NCBI GenBank assembly: GCA_903907985.1
Contig: CAIVQG010000051.1
Span: forward strand, 75,271 to 139,270
Direction: 5' to 3'
DNA: 64,000 nucleotides
Source of the DNA: an uncultured delta proteobacterium
GTDB taxonomy: Bacteria > Desulfobacterota > Syntrophia > Syntrophales > Smithellaceae
Under the pieces are notes generated by a model. That model did no database searches. It saw only the letters and a list, made by a program, of their open reading frames with translations, and had not been told where the DNA came from. Position 1 is the first letter of the stretch. Every line of letters starts with the position of its first letter. The position numbers and the translations under genes are program-made. Shown in pieces: positions 62,683 through 64,000 of the stretch.

Positions 62683-63669
62683 ATGAATAAAAAGGTTATT
62701 TTAGGTATCCTCATAAGTGCGGCCTTGGTTTATCTGTCGGTAAGAGGAATTAATTTCCCCGACATTATCCATGATCTAAAAAAAATCCAGTTCAGTTACG
62801 TCGCACTTTTTCTTATTATTGCACTCTTAATGCAATGGCTGCGTTCCTACCGCTGGGGCATTATTTTGCAGCCACTGGAAAAGATCGATCAGATTTCGCT
62901 TTTTTCCGTTACCTCCGTAGGTTTTTTAGCAATTGTAGCAATTCCGGCACGCATCGGAGAACTGGCCAGGCCTTATCTCATCGCGAAAAAAAGTACGATC
63001 AAAATGTCTTCGGCATTGGGCACAATAATAGTGGAAAGGGTATTAGACAGTTTTTCCGTGTTGACTATTGCCGTCGTTGTTCTGCTCCTCAGTGACCTGC
63101 CTTCCTGGATGATTAAATCGAGCATAGTATTTTTCCTGCTGACATTAGCAATGTTTTGTTGCATTTTGTGCTTGGTCTGGCGCCGAGAAACAGCCTTAAA
63201 GATTATCAATCGGATTTTAAGCAAGTTGCCGGGGAAATTTGCCAATAAGGTTGATGAAATTATTCATCGTTTTATTGACGGTTTTGAAATCATCGTTAAT
63301 ATCAAACTGCTACTGTATTTATTTTTTCTTTCCGCCATAATCTGGCTTGTCGATGTTTTAGCCATTTATGTCTTACTCGAAGCTTTTGGTTTTACACTAC
63401 CAATAATGGCGTCCTTTATGGTCATGATTATTCTTATCGTCGGCATTGCCATTCCCACAGCACCCGGTTTCATCGGCAGTTGGCATTACAGCTGTATTTT
63501 AGCCCTGGGGCTTTTTGGCATAGCAAAACCGGAAGCCCTTTCTTTTGCTGTTGTTTATCACTTTTTATCCATGATTATAGTAATTGTTCTCGGAGTAATT
63601 TTTCTGCCCTTCAATAAATTTTCCGTATCCGACATGAAAAATCAGATGAGTCAGAACAAATCAGACTAG
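62683..63669 (+). CDS. Lysylphosphatidylglycerol synthetase/flippase-like membrane protein (UPF0104)
   Basis: 328 residues with about eight membrane segments. WLRSYRWGIILQPLEKI, VGFLAIVAIPARIGELARPYLIAKKSTIKMSSALGTIIVERVLD (R-x-G-E-x-x-R-P and a second Glu-Arg) and PTAPGFIGSWHYSCILAL are the family motifs. Members include the MprF flippase domain and archaeal/bacterial glycan or lipid flippases; the enzyme domain of MprF is not fused here. Substrate unknown. Confidence 0.85.
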   Translation: MNKKVILGILISAALVYLSVRGINFPDIIHDLKKIQFSYVALFLIIALLMQWLRSYRWGIILQPLEKIDQISLFSVTSVGFLAIVAIPARIGELARPYLIAKKSTIKMSSALGTIIVERVLDSFSVLTIAVVVLLLSDLPSWMIKSSIVFFLLTLAMFCCILCLVWRRETALKIINRILSKLPGKFANKVDEIIHRFIDGFEIIVNIKLLLYLFFLSAIIWLVDVLAIYVLLEAFGFTLPIMASFMVMIILIVGIAIPTAPGFIGSWHYSCILALGLFGIAKPEALSFAVVYHFLSMIIVIVLGVIFLPFNKFSVSDMKNQMSQNKSD

Positions 63670-63677
63670 AAAAAAAC

Positions 63678-64000
63678 CTACAAATCACCCTTGACATCAA
63701 CTTTCAGGCTTTTTAACTTTTTATGCAGATTGCTGCGTTCCAGACCAATCGCCTCCGCAGTCTTGGATATATTCCATTCATTTTCTTCCAGTTTCTTAAT
63801 AATAAATTGTCTTTCAAAATCCATCTTGGCATCTTTTAAGGAATCGGCAGCAGCAGCAGAAACCGGCTCCGTCAGTGCTTCGCTATTATCTACCCTGGCA
63901 TTAAGAGACGGGATGTCATTGGCTGTTATTTCGTTAGCCGGAGTCATAATGATCAATCTTTCAATAATATTTTTCAGTTCACGGACATTACCCGGCCAGT
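63678..64000 (-). CDS. NtrC-family sigma-54 activator, C-terminal part (cut by window edge)
   Basis: The ORF track begins at an internal Met (63956), but the frame stays open to 64000 with WPGNVRELKNIIERLI, the end of the AAA+ domain. After a linker, the Fis-type HTH DFERQFIIKKLEENEWNISKTAEAIGLERSNLHKKLKSL closes the protein, resembling NtrX/ZraR-type regulators. The receiver and most of the ATPase lie outside. Its stop is 8 bp from the end of the flippase gene, convergent. Confidence 0.92.
   Translation of the reverse strand, partial: WPGNVRELKNIIERLIIMTPANEITANDIPSLNARVDNSEALTEPVSAAAADSLKDAKMDFERQFIIKKLEENEWNISKTAEAIGLERSNLHKKLKSLKVDVKGDL

Noticed and set aside
1-64000. CRISPR arrays, rRNA genes, integrases, prophage genes
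   Set aside because: Looked for and not seen. The dispersed CTGAAG repeats are not regularly spaced and are not a CRISPR array.

Overview
The window looks like chromosomal DNA of a strictly anaerobic deltaproteobacterium of the Syntrophales type (Syntrophus/Smithella-like). This is inferred from content: OFA-family transport, acyl-CoA ligase and dehydrogenase next to an HdrD-like FeS protein, standalone heptose-phosphate adenylyltransferase, sigma-54 control, abundant lipoproteins and short dispersed palindromic elements. No 16S rRNA or other taxonomic anchor is present, so the assignment is tentative.

Layout. 0-4.3 kb: partial OFA transporter, a decayed second OFA copy, a zinc-finger J-domain protein, gamma carbonic anhydrase and coaE-coaX-birA. 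4.5-8.1 kb: DJ-1/PfpI protein, flavoredoxin, amidohydrolase and an adenosine-deaminase-like lipoprotein. 8.2-10.1 kb: tRNA-Gln(CTG) and amtB-glnK behind a well-formed sigma-54 promoter. 10.3-18 kb: nadC-valS, a TPR lipoprotein and miaA-mutL. 18-18.8 kb: a ParE-type toxin-antitoxin pair bracketed by repeats. 19.2-28.4 kb: a five-gene envelope operon (FlgT-like, TPR-CsgG, CsgG-FN3, GNA1162-FN3-beta-helix, LPP20) with a near-consensus promoter and a terminator. 28.6-31.3 kb: preQ0 genes queC-queE-queD behind a TatD nuclease and a 55-residue ORF. 31.9-35.6 kb: TPR protein, two Dpp/Opp permeases separated by a palindromic element, and a sugar isomerase-like protein. 35.8-40.9 kb: rsfS-comF-rfaE2-dksA, a four-helix-bundle (23S IVS-type) gene inside inverted repeats, and priA. 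41-48.1 kb: cNMP-domain protein, broken 2-hydroxyacid dehydrogenase, BON-like protein, MFS protein, two RsbRD_N-like paralogues and fmt-cyclase-rsmB. 48.5-53.3 kb: an ArsR-led redox island. 53.9-57.8 kb: acyl-CoA synthetase, acyl-CoA dehydrogenase and a CCG-domain FeS protein, richer in GC than their surroundings. 58-64 kb: a frameshifted DUF4124-glutaredoxin gene, a dead NtrC remnant, an MBL hydrolase, purC, a dnaJ operon, a lipoprotein, a flippase-like protein and the C-terminus of an NtrC-family regulator.

The strongest candidates for something new are two. First, a 20-21 bp repeat family forms inverted ends around the four-helix-bundle gene at 38.0-38.4 kb, occurs as a gene-less inverted pair at 35.7 kb, and also brackets the toxin-antitoxin pair. 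Second, the CsgG/GNA1162/LPP20/FlgT operon carries large FN3 and beta-helix expansions. Several genes are visibly decaying: nonsense mutation, homopolymer frameshift, internal deletion and fragments.
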